DNA from: Molossus alvarezi
Taxonomy: Eukaryota > Chordata > Mammalia > Chiroptera > Molossidae
Direction: 5' to 3'
NCBI GenBank assembly: GCA_037176705.1
Contig: CM073899.1
Span: 2,294,001 to 2,358,000 of the forward strand
Length of the DNA stretch: 64,000 nt
Part shown: positions 21,276 through 33,030 of the stretch, one piece after another
Layout of the letters: each line of letters opens with the position of its first letter
Position numbering within the stretch: position 1 is the first letter of the stretch
Position numbers and translations under genes: made by a program
Notes under the pieces: generated by a model
The model's input: the letters and a program-made list of their open reading frames with translations, nothing else
Told to the model about the DNA's origin: nothing
Databases searched by the model: none

Positions 21276-23085
21276 GAGATATGGAGAGGAAAGTGAGAAT
21301 AAAAAATAATTCAAAATAAACTACTTTTTTTTCAGTATTTCATAAAAATGAATAATTTTACATCTTAAAATTGTATTTATTATTTAAGCATGTATCAATG
21401 AACTAAAGTCATGTTATTTAATAAATAAAATTACATTAATAACATTAAGAAATAAAACTGAATTAAATCTTAGCTGATTTAAATGTTTATCATTATTGTT
21501 ATTTACTGAAATAAGTCTCACTGATCACAGTGAGAGTGCGCTGGATGTTCTCAGCGTTGTGTGAAAGTCCTGATCCCCGCCCCAGCATCCCCAGCTGTCA
21601 CTCCCAAGGCAATGGCTCACAACATACTGACAAAGCTCACCCTGCCAGTCTGAAACTAAAATGTCATTTCTTTGGGTAAGAATAATTTTCTGCTAAATGA
21701 AACTTTCTATCAGGAATCAGGTGCTCATTGAAGTATTTTAAGCTTTTTAAAAAGCAACTAAAAGCCAAAACAATGTATGTTGGAATGATGTTGATGATAT
21801 AGTAATTTAGGTTCAGTTTAGTTTAGTTTTGTTTTGTTTTAGTTTTTGCTTTAGTTTTACCTTATTCTTGGTTGAGAAGTGTCAGAGAAAATCACCATTA
21901 TAAATCACCCACCATAATCAGATTTACACATTGCTGAAGGGAAGTCGAACAATCATTTCAATAACATCTATCTCTCAAGAGATTATTTCTCTGTCGAGGA
22001 CTTATTTTCTTATTTCTAGTTTTTTAAAAATTTTTTCTGAAGAAACTTGCTTTTACATAAATCAAAAATCACCTTTTTCTTTTCACTAGATATCAGTCTA
22101 AAGGACTAAAATTAATGTTATTCTCATTAGTGATACCTGCTTTAATAAAAATAACTTGTTAGCTTTTTTTTTAAGCAAAAAACATACTCTAGTATATTAT
22201 TTCCAAATAACTTTATCTTCTTAGAAAAAAGTGATATACATTATATCACTTGTCACACAGAATGTTTGGATAGCTTATAACAATGGTTGGGAAATGTTAT
22301 AGACCCTAAAAATCAAGATAGAATACTGAAGATTTATTCATCTTTATGTTATTGCCAATTGTATTGACACGACTTTTTATTTTAGGCCTGTACACTTTGT
22401 ACAATTTTTCTCTTCATTTGTTCAATTATAAAATGGTGCAAGGCAATGGACTCATGACAGGTTTCATATAAAATCCGGTGATATTTTGAAAATATCAGCT
22501 TCAGTTGTACTGCCATGTATGCAAACACCCTCTCTAGTGTGTGGGATCAATGAGAAGAGTCTAATTAGTTGGTTTTAATTGCCTTGTTATGACTGGTTTC
22601 TTTAAAATTGATCCTTCACCTTAAATATAACTGATTTCATTTAAACACACAGCTGCCAATCCCTGACAAACACGGTTGTCTTTCCAATGAAGTCCCTCTG
22701 AAGATAAAAAAACAAACATGGGCAGGACAAGATGAAAACTCAGACAGGTATTGAACTTATTTTTAAATTATGAGGGTATTTTCCAATAACTCCCGGCACT
22801 AAGTGGCATTAGGTTGGAAATGCAGGTGCTGGCCAGACTGTTTTAACCTCTGAGGCAGAGCACCGTGCCCGCCTAGAAACAGGTGAGGGTCTGTCCGCCT
22901 TCGCCCCTGCGGGGGTTGTGTTCAGAACTCGGGTCTGGGACGACGAAGGCCGGGCTGCGCTCTCTGTCGGCCAGGCGCTGGTGCTACTTCAGAAAACGCA
23001 ATGCGGCCGCTCCAGCTGCCTGCTTTCTGTCTTCATTTAGAAACAAACAGAAAAGTTAGGTTTTCAGGAGTGCCACAGATTATTA
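21276..23085. other. Unique DNA, no gene recognised
   Basis: AT-rich sequence with a GC-rich pocket at about 22850-23010. The segment 22520-22690 is noted separately as a possible conserved element. No exon or RNA gene was recognised. Confidence 0.5.
22520..22690. promoter_or_regulatory. Possible conserved non-coding element
   Basis: AT-rich, low-CpG, non-repetitive DNA dense in transcription-factor-like cores: GTCTAATTAGTTGG, TTTTAATTGCCTTG and TAAAATTGATCC. Such spacing and composition is typical of developmental enhancers in gene deserts. This is pattern-based inference only; conservation has not been tested. Confidence 0.2.
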
Positions 23086-23095
23086 CGGGAGTTAT

Positions 23096-23112
23096 TTTGT
23101 TTGTTTGTTTGT

Positions 23113-23155
<43 letters not shown>

Positions 23156-23409
23156 TCTATCTATCTATTCCTCACCTGAGGGCATTTTTGCATTTATCTT
23201 CAGATAGAGCAGGAGGGAGAGAGGAAGGAAGAGAGAAAGAGAAACATCGATGTGAGAGAGGCACATCGAGTGGTTGACACCTGTATGACACCAACCAGGG
23301 CTGGGACCAAATCACAACCGAAGTACGTGCCCTTAGCAGGAACCGAACCTGGGACTCTCTGGTACTTGGGCCGACAAGCTAATCGCTGAGCCATACCGGC
23401 CAGGGCTAT
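23096..23409 (-). mobile_element. Type B SINE with expanded (TTTA)n tail
   Basis: The tail (23098-23165) is an unusually long run of TTTG, TTTA and TCTA tetranucleotides, followed by the CCTCACCTGAGGGCA, TC/GA-rich and head-complement blocks. An imperfect duplication GGGAGTTAT lies at 23087-23095 and 23410-23418. The tail has evidently grown as a microsatellite since insertion. Confidence 0.92.
23098..23168. repeat. (TTTG)(TTTA)(TCTA) microsatellite in SINE tail
   Basis: About seventeen tetranucleotide units in three successive versions, a stepwise decay or expansion series at the poly(A) tail of the SINE. Confidence 0.93.
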
Positions 23410-23418
23410 GGGAGTTAT

Positions 23419-23765
23419 CTTAATTCAGACATAGTGGTTGACAGAGATACAATTTAAAAAATAATAATAATACCTAAAATTGTCCTAATTCAAGAGAATT
23501 TAGATTAGGAAAGTACTACACACTTAGAAGCATCAAACAGAACTAAAAATATCAAGGATAAATAAGATTTAGAACCACCTGTGCAAAGGACATTGTAAAG
23601 ACTTACAACAGATACCTCATGAAAACCAATGGATGTGAATACAGTGGAACAATACCTTCAAATTGATAACAGAAAAACTAAGATTTTAAAATGTTATGCC
23701 TGGCTAAAATATCCAAAATAAAGACATTAAAATCCATCACCACACATAGTCACATTTTTTTTTCT
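23419..23765. other. Unique stretch, possibly old repeat remnant
   Basis: A-rich sequence with no clear family match. It may extend the old LINE-1 fragment that follows. Confidence 0.4.
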
Positions 23766-24245
23766 TTTGATGATAACACTTAAGATGTACTCTCTTAAAA
23801 ATGTTCTAATGTACAGCACAGTATCATTAACTCTAGTTACCAGCTATATATAATATCTCCAGGACTTTTTAATTTTCTATCTGAACGTTTGTAACTTTTA
23901 ACCAATGTTTCCCATTTCCCCCACCCCATGACCCACACCTCTGCAACCACCAACCTATTCTCTGTATGTATGTGTTCATCTTCATTTATTCTTAAAATTC
24001 CATATATAAGTGAGGTCATACAGCACATATTTCACTTAGCGTAATGCCCTCCAGGTCCATCCATGTTGTTGCAAATGGCAGGATTTCCTTCTTTTTATTT
24101 ATTTTTTCTTATGGCTAAAATATATGCCATTGACCAGATATATTATATCTGTTTTTTCCCCATTCATCCATGGATGGGCACTTAGGTTGTTTCCATGTCT
24201 TGCTTATTGTAAGTAATGTTGCATTAAACATGGGGATGCAACTAT
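23766..24245 (-). mobile_element. Ancient LINE-1 3' fragment
   Basis: The blocks GTGAGGTCATACAGCACATA, CACTTAGCGTAATGCCCTCC and AGGTCCATCCATGTTGTTGC are the reverse complement of the old mammalian LINE-1 ORF2 end. Next comes ATTCATCCATGGATGGGCAC. No frame survives. Placement in an L1MA/L1MB-like group is inference. Confidence 0.8.
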
Positions 24246-25870
24246 GGCTTCCCAGTCTCTAGACTCTCAGCCTCCTTCCACTCAGCGTGAGTTCTTTTAT
24301 TCCAGCATCTTGGCTGTTCCTGTCCTGGCTGTCTTGACAAACAACACGGCCATGTATTTTCTTATACTGTAGACATTAGAACTCAGTGAAACTCAACCTC
24401 TTAGCTCCTGCAAACTGCTCTCTTACCAGTTACTCCATCCTTAGCCCCCTGAAAAGAAGAAATTACTAGAGAAGAAAGATGCTATAGACTGTCAAGATCC
24501 CTTCACACATTTCCCCTTCTCTCTTAGATCTTAGCGTGTTAAGTTCTAACTGTCTTGATAGCTCCCTCATGCTTTCAAAGCAATGCTTTTGGGGTTTTGT
24601 CCAGTACATCGAACTGGTTTGCCTGCAATAGACCAGATCGTCTTCACTAAACAAGAAATGCAACGGGGGTCCTGATGAGGAGGGCCCAGAGCTGTGGGCC
24701 CATCCAGAGGTGGGCGTTGGAAACAGGACCTCCTTCTGTCATAAAACTGGGAGGCTATGAAAGTCACATTTCTGTCTGAATGATCTAGAAAAAGAAATGT
24801 ATCCTGCCATGTACAAAGGGAGATAAGACAGCAACATGACCGACGTGGTTCCGGTGCCAGATGGAGGGGACCCAAGAGTATGGAGCCAGATTTCTGCCCT
24901 CACTGTGGGTCGAGCTAAGCAAATAGAAAGCTTGAAAATTAACCAAAATCTGTCTGTGTTTGGTAGTTTCTTCTTTGTGGCGCAATGTTGGCTCCTACGG
25001 AGACATTCTTCTTCTCTTCTTCGTATTGAAGAGAAATGTGTTTATTCGTCATTCAGTAATAAATATCTGCATTTTCCTGTTAGGCGACAACAAAAATCAC
25101 TTAATTCTCATTTGTAAAAGCAGAACATTTATCTAATGGTCACAGTTAAATTTGCTAAATTTAATTCACGTTCCACACTGAATACATTTTCATACCATTA
25201 CTCAGAGCCTATTTATATTTAAAAACAATTTCAAAATACATAATTATAACGTTCCCCAATCTAAAAAGCTTGGAAGACGAACAGTCAGAGGGAAGGAGAA
25301 GTCGCTGGAGGTTAAGAAGAAAAGCCTAGCAAATCTGACAGCAAGAAATGAAACTCGAGATCTTTGGTTGTTATTTAACATGTGGGTTAATACATCATTA
25401 ACCCACTTAATTATTATGCAGGAGACCACAACTGTCATTAATAACACAGCTGCAGTTCAGCAAGAAATAAGTGCAGAGGTTCGTTACACATGAATATGTT
25501 GAGGAAGATCAATATAATTTATTGAGTCCTAGATTCAGTGTTTACAATGAAGCAGAGTATGGGTTTAACATTGTCCTCAAACTCCACAATGTGAAAACTC
25601 TTGTAAAGCAGGGCGAATCCAGACCCCGCCCCGACACTCGGCGTCATTCTCGGAGTGCTCCCCTCTCCGCGCGGGGCGAGGCTGCAGGAACCCCACGCAC
25701 CAGCAGGCTGCTGAGGCCGTGGGCAGCCCGGCGGTCCACGCGTGAGCTGAGAGACGTCTGCCGCAGGGTTCAGCGTGGTCCCCTCAGTCTCTGCTGTCTC
25801 TGGGAGACAGCCTGGGGTCCTGGTTCCACACATACACCACTCCGTCATTTTTCTCCCATTAAAATTAGGC
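24246..25870. other. Unique DNA, no gene recognised
   Basis: Non-repetitive. The segment 25360-25470 holds TAATACATCATTAACCCACT, a near-palindromic TTAACC/TAAT motif group, and CACTTAATTATTATGCAGG. This resembles conserved regulatory DNA but is untested. From 25620 the sequence becomes GC- and CpG-rich. Confidence 0.5.
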
Positions 25871-26066
25871 CCTGCCGGCTGGTGTGGCTCGCTGGTTGAG
25901 CGCCGACCCTGCACCAGGAGGTCACCGGCTCGGTCCGGGTCAGGGCACGTGCCCAGTTGTGGCCTGATCCCCAGTGGGGGGCGTGCAGGAGGCGGCCAGT
26001 CGATGTTCCCTCTCCTCGATTCTCTCTCTCCCTCTCCCTTCCTCCCTCTAAAATCAATCAAGGAAA
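25871..26066 (+). mobile_element. VES-type (type A) SINE in CpG-rich DNA
   Basis: Head CCTGCCGGCTGGTGTGGCTC, CCCAGTGGGGGGCGTGCAGG block and tail AAAATCAATCAAGG. Flanking TTAGGCCC and TTAGGGCCC are a likely imperfect target-site duplication. The copy keeps several CpGs, unlike most copies here, consistent with its CpG-rich surroundings or youth. Confidence 0.93.
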
Positions 26067-27041
26067 ACTTAGGGCCCAAGTCCTCGTGCGCTCGCTGCAT
26101 CATCCGCATTGACCGGTGTTGGGTGGACATCTGCACCGACGCCCCGAGGAGCCCCCGCAGAGGGCTCCGCTCTCCGCTGGGGGCGCCCCTGCCGCCGCCG
26201 GAGCTCGCTGCAGCCTCCTCCTCTCCCCGGTCTGCACAGAACCGGAGCCTTGGGGCCCTGGATTAGGCTTTGGCTTTCGGGCATGTTGTGGCTGGTTCGA
26301 CCTTGTATCCGGACCCCGAGACTGTCTACAGCCCAAGCCCAAGGCACTGCACTTGCGTGTGGTTTGTGGGCACAGAGCTCCCCCAACACCCGTCCTCCGC
26401 GCTCGGCCAGCCGTCCGATGCCCGCCCCGGGCTTGCCTCCGCCTGCAGCGCCCTTTCCTCCGAGACCAGTCGTTTCCAGCTTTGCACTTACAATGGGACA
26501 CCTGTCACCCTTCCGCGAACACTTCGGGCCACTGGAGGGGTCTGCAGTGGAGGAGGCCCGAGGGGAGGGGCGCGGCCGGGCAGGCCAGGACACCCCGTGG
26601 GTGCAGCCCCCGCTGCAAGCGCGGGTCACTGCGCCGAAGCACGGGGCCGTCAGCAGGGCCACTGGCCGCGGGAAGGGCTTGAAATACTGAGAATCCCGGC
26701 CTGTGGCGCGGACACTGGGAAAGGCCCTGCTGGACATGGCGCCGGCAGGCTGCCCACACGAGGCTGCCCACGTGCAGGGGGACGTCGTCTGCGGGCTGGG
26801 ACAGTCTGCGCGGCAGGAAGGGGAGGTCACCCTGTCTGTCAAAGGAAACATCCCCATGAGAAACTTGGCTGACCATCCACACCCCAGGACACCAGCAGGA
26901 TGTCGAAGCAAAGATGCTCCTTTGTTCTGAAAACATTATTACCCTGAAATCGTGGCATAATGTTTTCAGCTCTCGGGAATCCATGAGCAAACATGGGAAT
27001 ATTTAATATGGAGGTAATTAAAAAATTTCAAAATAAATTCC
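26067..27041. promoter_or_regulatory. CpG-rich block (possible CpG island)
   Basis: About 26067-26840 is visibly GC-rich with frequent CpGs (for example CGCCCCTGCCGCCGCCGGAG), and 25620-25800 on the other side of the SINE is similar. Retained CpG implies an unmethylated germline state or recent GC-biased conversion. Open frames in several phases on both strands, up to 280 codons on minus, are expected in such DNA. None shows a known domain. It could be an orphan CpG island or a promoter of an unseen transcript. Confidence 0.45.
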
Positions 27042-27246
27042 AGCCCAGCTGGTGTGGCTCAGTGGTTGAGCATCGCCCATGCACCAAGAGGTTGCTGGTT
27101 TGATTCCCAGTCAGGGCACATGCCCAGGTTGTGGTTCCCATCCCCAGTGGGGGCGTGCAGGAGGCGGCCAGTCGATGCTCTCTCTCATCCATGTTTCTAT
27201 CACTCTCTCCCTTCCTCTCTCTAAAATAAATAAATAAATAAATAAA
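27042..27246 (+). mobile_element. VES-type (type A) SINE
   Basis: Complete copy from AGCCCAGCTGGTGTGGCTCAG to an AAATAAATAAATAAATAAAG tail. No clear target-site duplication was seen. Confidence 0.93.
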
Positions 27247-28428
27247 GTTTTTAATAATGAATTTTGTATTAATTTTTTTCACTGCTGATTTCAGTCTAAC
27301 ATTTATTTCTGGACAGTTGGGCAGTGAAAAAGTAGAATACCTTCAAGAAGAATGTGCTTTCTGGAAAAACAGTTTCCCCATTATGTTATTTTGCTCATTA
27401 ATACAATTTTGACAATAAAATGACTCTCTGCTTTCTTTATTTCTTTATTTTCCTATTTTGCCAAACAGGTGTTTACCCAGTCTTATACTTTTGACATTTC
27501 TGTATCTAATTGTCTGTGATTATCTTCTAAAGAATATCTAATTAGGTGAGTCTGGCATTTCACCTTATCTAAAATTTATTTTTAGTAACACATTATTTTA
27601 CTGCTAATAATTTCTTAGAATTATAATAGTTTGAATGAATGGATGCATAATTTTAAAGAAACCTATAATATGTAGCCCCATATACACTATACTGGAAAAG
27701 CATCTAGAAAAGCATGCAAGATGTTCAGTAAATAAGCAAACAGCACAAACCGGCCATGAGTTAGTCCCCACACCTGACTGTCTCTTCCAGCATCCTCCCC
27801 TACCCTCCCATGCCCCCCTAATGTAAAGCAGAAGTGGGCAGAGCCTACGCTGAGAGTTTCAAGAAGGGACCTAATTCTGATCCAAGGAGCAGAGAATTCA
27901 CAAATCCCATTTCCCCCTAGTCTTCAGTTCAGTGCATTACTAATGGGGGGTCAGCAGCATCAACCGGGGCCCCCAGAAGCCCCACAGGACTTCCAATGCC
28001 CAGTCTCCTAATGTTTCTGAAGAGTGTATTCCCATTTTATAGATATGGACATTAAGTCCAGGAGAATTTGTCTAGACCAAAGCCATAGAAAGGGCTGCTG
28101 GGGAGCTGGGGTCTTCAATCTATTTCTCCTGAATCTATATTTTTCCTTTTTATTTATTTTCATTCCATGAGGCTGTTTCTATTTTTACAACTCTAATTGC
28201 AGCTCCTCCTGTTATTTATTTATATTGTTTTTCAGCAAAGACAGGAAAGTGATGGTTAATGCATTCTTCTGAATGATCTGTTAAAAGAAAAAAATGTTCC
28301 TCCCACCGGAAGTGTCTTGGGTGGTGTGTGGGAGACTGAAAGAAGGCTAAGCTTTCCCCGCCCCACTCACACTGGTGTTTAAAGTCTGTGGGAGGGACTG
28401 TCTGGTCCATACAGGAGTTGGCACCTTT
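27247..28428. other. Unique DNA with a MIR-like remnant
   Basis: Mostly AT-rich non-repetitive DNA. Within it, 28020-28125 is listed separately as a probable MIR. No gene recognised. Confidence 0.5.
28020..28125 (-). mobile_element. Probable MIR SINE fragment
   Basis: TTCCCATTTTATAGATATGG, then AAGTCCAGGAGAATTTGTCT and GGGGAGCTGGGGTCTTC follow the reverse complement of the mammalian-wide MIR core in order (counterpart CCCATTTTACAGATGAGGAA). It is highly diverged, as expected of a pre-placental element. Confidence 0.55.
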
Positions 28429-28438
28429 AAAAACTACC

Positions 28439-29144
28439 CAGAACAACAAGTGCTGGTGAGGGTGTGGAGAAAAGGGGACTCTAGTACACTGCTGGTGGGA
28501 ATGCAGACTGGTGCAGCCACTATGGAAAACAATATGGTGTTACCTCAAAAAATTAAAAATTGAACTGCCATTTGACCCAGTGACCCCACTTCTAGGAATA
28601 TACCCTAAGAAGCCTGAAACACCAATCAGAAAGAATATATGTACCCCCATGTTCATAGCAGCACTATTTATAATAGCTAAGATCTGGAAACAGCCCAAGT
28701 GTCCATCAAGATGAGTGGATAAAAAAGCTGTGGTACATCTACACAATGGAGTACTATGCAGCTGTAAGAAAGATCTCTTATCCTTTGAGACGACATGGAG
28801 GGAATTGGAGAGCGTTATGCTGACTGAAATAAGCCAAGCAGAGAAAGACAAATACCACATGATCTCACTTATTTGTGGAATATAATGAACAAAATAAGCT
28901 GATGAACAAAACAGATCCAGAGACATAGAAAGGAGTAGGGTTCAGACTGACAAGCCTCAGAGGAGGGGGGTGGGGTGGGATGGATGAGAGGAACCAAAGA
29001 ACTTATATGTATGTATGTGTAACCAATGGAAACAGACAGCAATGCTGGTGGTGGTGGGGGGGGATGAGGAGGAGGGTGGCTGGGGGAAAAAGGAGAAACA
29101 TCTGTAACAAAAATAAATTAATTTAAAAACAAAAACAAAAAAAG
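28439..29144 (+). mobile_element. 5'-truncated LINE-1 with TSD
   Basis: The last part of ORF2 (GTGTGGAGAAAAGGGGACTC, then [21 protein letters not shown] at 28511-28714) plus the 3' UTR and an A-rich tail. AAAAACTACC at 28429-28438 and 29145-29154 is the target-site duplication. Severe 5' truncation is the usual fate of LINE-1 inserts. The short frame is a remnant. Confidence 0.94.
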
Positions 29145-29154
29145 AAAAACTACC

Positions 29155-29396
29155 TAGGATTTCTGAAGTAAATGTACCTTATAGCACAGATGCACAGATA
29201 TATCCAATGTATTTGTATTACATATAGCATTTTGGAACTTCTTAAATAAAACTGTTCTAGTCACAGATTATTTCATATATATTTAAATAAGGAGTAGAAA
29301 TATTTGTATTAACTTGTGTCTGTGAATTACATTGAACACATCATGCCTCGTGCTCAGCTATTGTGTTTTTAACTAATATCTTTCAGGAAATTATTT
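29155..29396. other. Short unique stretch
   Basis: AT-rich, non-repetitive. Nothing recognised. Confidence 0.45.
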
Positions 29397-29414
29397 CTGA
29401 TTAGTTAATTTTTT

Positions 29415-29660
29415 TTTTTTTATCCTCACCCGAGGATATTTTTCCATTTTTTTGTACAGATAGAGTGGGAGGGAGAGAGAGGAAGGGAGAGAGAGAGAGA
29501 AACATCGACGTGAAGGGACACATCGAGTGGCTGCCACCCGCACAACCAACCAGGGCCGGGGACAAACTGCAACCAAAGTACGTGCCCTTAGCGGGAACCG
29601 AACCCGGGTCTCTCCGGACGGCAGGCCGACGCTCTAACCGCTGAGCCAAACTGGCCAGGG
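29415..29660 (-). mobile_element. Type B SINE, complete, with 18-bp TSD
   Basis: A near-consensus copy with CpGs retained (CACATCGAGTGGCTGCCACC, ACCGAACCCGGG in minus-strand complement). The 18-bp target CTGATTAGTTAATTTTTT lies at 29397-29414 and 29661-29678 without mismatch. Probably among the youngest inserts here. Confidence 0.96.
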
Positions 29661-29790
29661 CTGATTAGTTAATTTTTTGTGAGCATATCTTTGATTTTGG
29701 AAAGCATGTGGTTGAAATTGAGTATCTAATTTCTTATTCCCATGTATCCATTTTCACTATTGAATGGAGCTTAATGGAAGACTTAAAAAA

Positions 29791-30005
29791 TTTTTTTTCT
29801 TTTCCTTTATTGATTTTAGAGAGAGAGGAAAAGAAAGGAAGAGAGAGATGGAAACATTCATGAGAGGGAACATCGATTGGCTGCCTCCTGCATGCCCCCC
29901 ACTGGGGATCGGGCCCACAACCTGGGCAGATGCCCTGACTGGGAATCGAACCAGTGACCTCTTGGTGCAGGGTTGACACTCAACTACTAAACCACACCAA
30001 CCGGG
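29791..30005 (-). mobile_element. VES-type (type A) SINE
   Basis: The complement shows TATTGATTTTAGAGAGAGAGG, CCCCACTGGGGATCGGGCCC and GAATCGAACCAGTGACCTC, ending in the head complement ACCACACCAACCGGG. Complete copy; the duplication is unclear. Confidence 0.93.
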
Positions 30006-31213
30006 ATATTTCATGGACCTTAAGCCTCGCTCTGCTGCTCATATTTAAGTAGAACAGGTGGGGGGATTATTTCACACACTGACTTTGTAAAAAATGCAGT
30101 TTTGTGAATTTTATCCATTATTTTTACGCTGTCAATATTGATAACTTTTTATCCCATTCTGGAGATCAATCTCCAGCACCATTTGTTTTGGTCTCCATAC
30201 GTTACACATGACTAACGACACAGTGTCATGGCTGCAGGTGTTACTGTGGTGCACCCTCAAGTTTAGTGCATTTTCCTGATATACTCAATACAACACAGTC
30301 TAGCTGACAGATTCCATGACTAATGCTTTAAAATTTTATCTCAGCTCATTTATGATAAGGTTGAACATCTATTCTTGCTTCTGAACATTAGTTTAATATA
30401 CTTTCCGTGTCTATGATTTTTCTTAAAAGGAAATAAATTGTTCTTTCAATTCACCTCGACAAGGTTTGAGGTCATGCTTGACTCTTCCTCCTTGGAGGAC
30501 TGCAAACATTCTACACGAAATAGTTGTAAAGACTTTATTCAGAGCAGCCCGGTGAGAAAGCTCAGGACATTATAGAGAACACTTCCATTTTGAATAGGCT
30601 ATTTGCTCAGTTAGTGCTGCCCCCCAAGCCCCCCACCCCCACCCCAGGAGAAGATACTTAGATTTACCACTTGCTGTATTTATTTATAAGTCACTACGGA
30701 AACTACAGCTGATACACCCAAAATAGAGTGAATTTGATCATTCCGCATATACACATTAACCTACACATAAAATAACATTAAAATAAAACAAGAAACAGGC
30801 AAGGAGAAGTTGAGGTCACAGAACTGCAATTTGGAGGCACAGTTTCAGGCGGAAACCAAATCATGTCCCAATTCCTGGGTGAAGGCCAAGGACTTTTATA
30901 AGGAAAGGAGAGAAAATGACAACATGAACCAAGGAGAGACCTTCTGACGGGTGCTAACAAGAGAGTTGTTCTTTAGCTGGACACGGCTGATGAGCGATTC
31001 ATCTTCAGAAAGAGAGGCCACATCCTGTCCTTGTGGTCGGGACATCTGCCTTCCTGTTAGTTCGATACATGATGGTTTGTGAGACACTGTTGTTTTGGCC
31101 CCGCTTGAACATCTGCATTCTGACCAGCAGACTTGCAGGCGGACCCTGTGGGGGGCTTTGCCTGTACTGTTTCTCACAGCAGTAGGTGTCTTCTTTACAA
31201 TGTAGCACATAGC
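30006..31213. other. Unique DNA, no gene recognised
   Basis: No transposon or exon recognised. A C-rich run at about 30620-30648 (CCCCCCAAGCCCCCCACCCC) could form a G-quadruplex on the minus strand. The minus-strand frame at 30896-31234 has no recognisable content. Confidence 0.5.
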
Positions 31214-31440
31214 TCCCTGGCCAGTGTGGCTCAAGTTAGTGTCACCGGGGACTAAAGAGTTGCAGGTTTAATTCCGGTCAAGAGCATGTACCTCAGGAAC
31301 GGTTTGGTCCCTGGGTCATTCAGGAGGCAACTAATCGATGTGTCTCTCTCACATCAATGTTTCTCTCTCTCTCTCCCTCCCACTCTATCTGAAGATAAAT
31401 GGAAAAATATCCTCCAATGAAGACTAATAATAATAATAAA
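31214..31440 (+). mobile_element. Diverged type B SINE variant
   Basis: Head CCCTGGCCAGTGTGGCTCAA, then CAAGAGCATGTACCTCAGG, a TCTCTCACATCAATG block, GATAAATGGAAAAATATCCTCC and an (AAT)n tail. Flanks AATGTAGCA and AATGTAACA are a likely 9-bp duplication with one change. The middle differs from the main type B and matches the copy at 59386, suggesting a separate subfamily. Confidence 0.88.
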
Positions 31441-31457
31441 ATGTAACAAATTTCTTT

Positions 31458-31535
31458 AAAAAAATGTTATTGATTGGTTTTAGAGAGAGAGACGAAGGGA
31501 GAGGAAGAGAGTGAGAGAGGAATGGTCACAAGCTC
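31458..31535 (-). mobile_element. VES-type SINE tail fragment
   Basis: TTATTGATTGGTTTTAGAGAGAGAGAC and further GA-rich sequence match the complement of a VES 3' region. The head is absent, so this is a 5'-truncated insert. Confidence 0.65.
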
Positions 31536-31624
31536 TGAGTCGGCTCCAGCCATGCACATTAAAATGAATAAAGTCAAGGAAGCAGAGACTTACCCCTCTC
31601 CCATTTTTGATCATTCATATTTAA

Positions 31625-31830
31625 ATTTTTTTCTTTATTAATTTGAGAGAGAGAGGAAGGGAGAGGGAGAGAGAGAAACATTGATGAGAGAGAACATCGA
31701 CTGGCCGCCTCCTGCATGCCCCCTACTGGGGATCGGGCCCACAACCTGGGCATGTGCCCTGACTGGGAATCGAACTGGTGACCTCTTGGTGCAGGGTCGA
31801 TGCTCAGCCACTGAGCCACACCAGCCGGGC
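31625..31830 (-). mobile_element. VES-type (type A) SINE
   Basis: Complete minus-strand copy ending CCACTGAGCCACACCAGCC. Flanks TCATTCATATTT and TCACCCATATTT are an imperfect target-site duplication (10 of 12). Confidence 0.95.
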
Positions 31831-32493
31831 AATCACCCATATTTTAATATGCTTGTAGGGTGCATTGGGTGGGATGGCTGTGCTTTGCTAACAAGCAATG
31901 TTTTATCAGTTGAACGTAGCCTTTCTTCATAACCTGTAATAAAAATGTGGCCCCCAGTGTCTTCTCCGAGCCATGTTCGCTTACCGTTACTGATGAATTG
32001 GGCATCATAGTCCTGAAGACATGGGTTCAAGTTTCCCGAAAACGCCCTGTGAAATCAATGGACAAGCTCAGTAAGTAATGTCAAAGCTGACCCTGGGAGG
32101 TGATGCAGGAACAAGGACTTTCAAGCCAACACCACAGCTATTGCTGTTGCTGGGTAGAAGGGGACTTCATTATCCCGCTGCTAAAGCTGTTTCCATATTT
32201 CACAGCAAAGATTCAGGGGGACTCCGAGAAAGCACAACACCCACAATCGTAAATAACGCGTTTAAACGGAGTGTGGGCGTGATCAATGGGGAAAAGCGTT
32301 GGCTCTGTCTTAGAAGCCTCCTTGTGCACAGGGTTCGGACAGGACATGCCCAGGCCAGTGGGTCTCCGCCTTACTCCAGGTTGGCCAGCACTCAGGGGGA
32401 CCCTTCCTGGAGGGGCCGCTGAGGAGTCCTGAAATATTTGCAGTGTAAACATCCCATACACTTTGCAGAAACCCAGATTGCTGCAAGAAAAAG
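31831..32493. other. Unique stretch, no gene recognised
   Basis: A 114-codon open frame at 32078-32422 has no recognisable motif or splice signals. Nothing else recognised. Confidence 0.5.
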
Positions 32494-32510
32494 AGTTTAA
32501 AGGAATTTTT

Positions 32511-32737
32511 TTTTTATCCTCACCAGAGGACATTTTTCCATTTTTTGTTCTGATAGAGTGGGAGGAAGAGAGAGAAACATCGACGTGAAAGGGACACATC
32601 GAGTGGCTGCCACCCACACGACCAACCAGAACCGGGAAAAACTGCAACCAAGGTACGTGCCCTTAATGGGAACCGAACCCGGGTCTCTCTGGACTGCAGG
32701 CCGACGCTCTAACTGCTGAGCCAAACTGGCCAGGGCA
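32511..32737 (-). mobile_element. Type B SINE with perfect 17-bp TSD
   Basis: Complete copy; AGTTTAAAGGAATTTTT lies at 32494-32510 and 32738-32754. The GA-rich part is shorter than in sister copies. Confidence 0.96.
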
Positions 32738-32811
32738 AGTTTAAAGGAATTTTTGTGAAATTAAGTGGCAAGAGAAGAATCAACAAATATAAATCAGCCT
32801 GAAGTCTTCTC

Positions 32812-33030
32812 TTAATCCTCAGCAGAGGGTGTTTTTCATTGATTTTTAGGGAGACTGGGTTGGGGGGGGAAATATCGATGTGAAAGAGACACGTCCATTG
32901 GTTGCCTCCTGCACATGCCCCTGACAGGGTCCAGGGATTGAACCTGCAAACCAGGTACGTAGCCTCAACTGGGAGTTGAACCCTTGACTCTTCATTGCAC
33001 AGAAAACCGGTAACTCACACAGCCCTGGGT
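32812..33030 (-). mobile_element. Old, diverged tRNA-type SINE
   Basis: The plan is the same as the other SINEs: a TATCGATGTGAAAGAGACAC block, ACATGCCCCTGACAGGGTCC, GGGAGTTGAACCCTTGACTC and a CACAGCCCTGGG end. Divergence is much greater and the middle part mixes features of types A and B. Probably an older subfamily. Confidence 0.75.

Noticed and set aside
26069..26911. 280-codon minus-strand open frame
   Set aside because: It lies in CpG-rich DNA where several frames on both strands are open, and shows no known domain or splice support.
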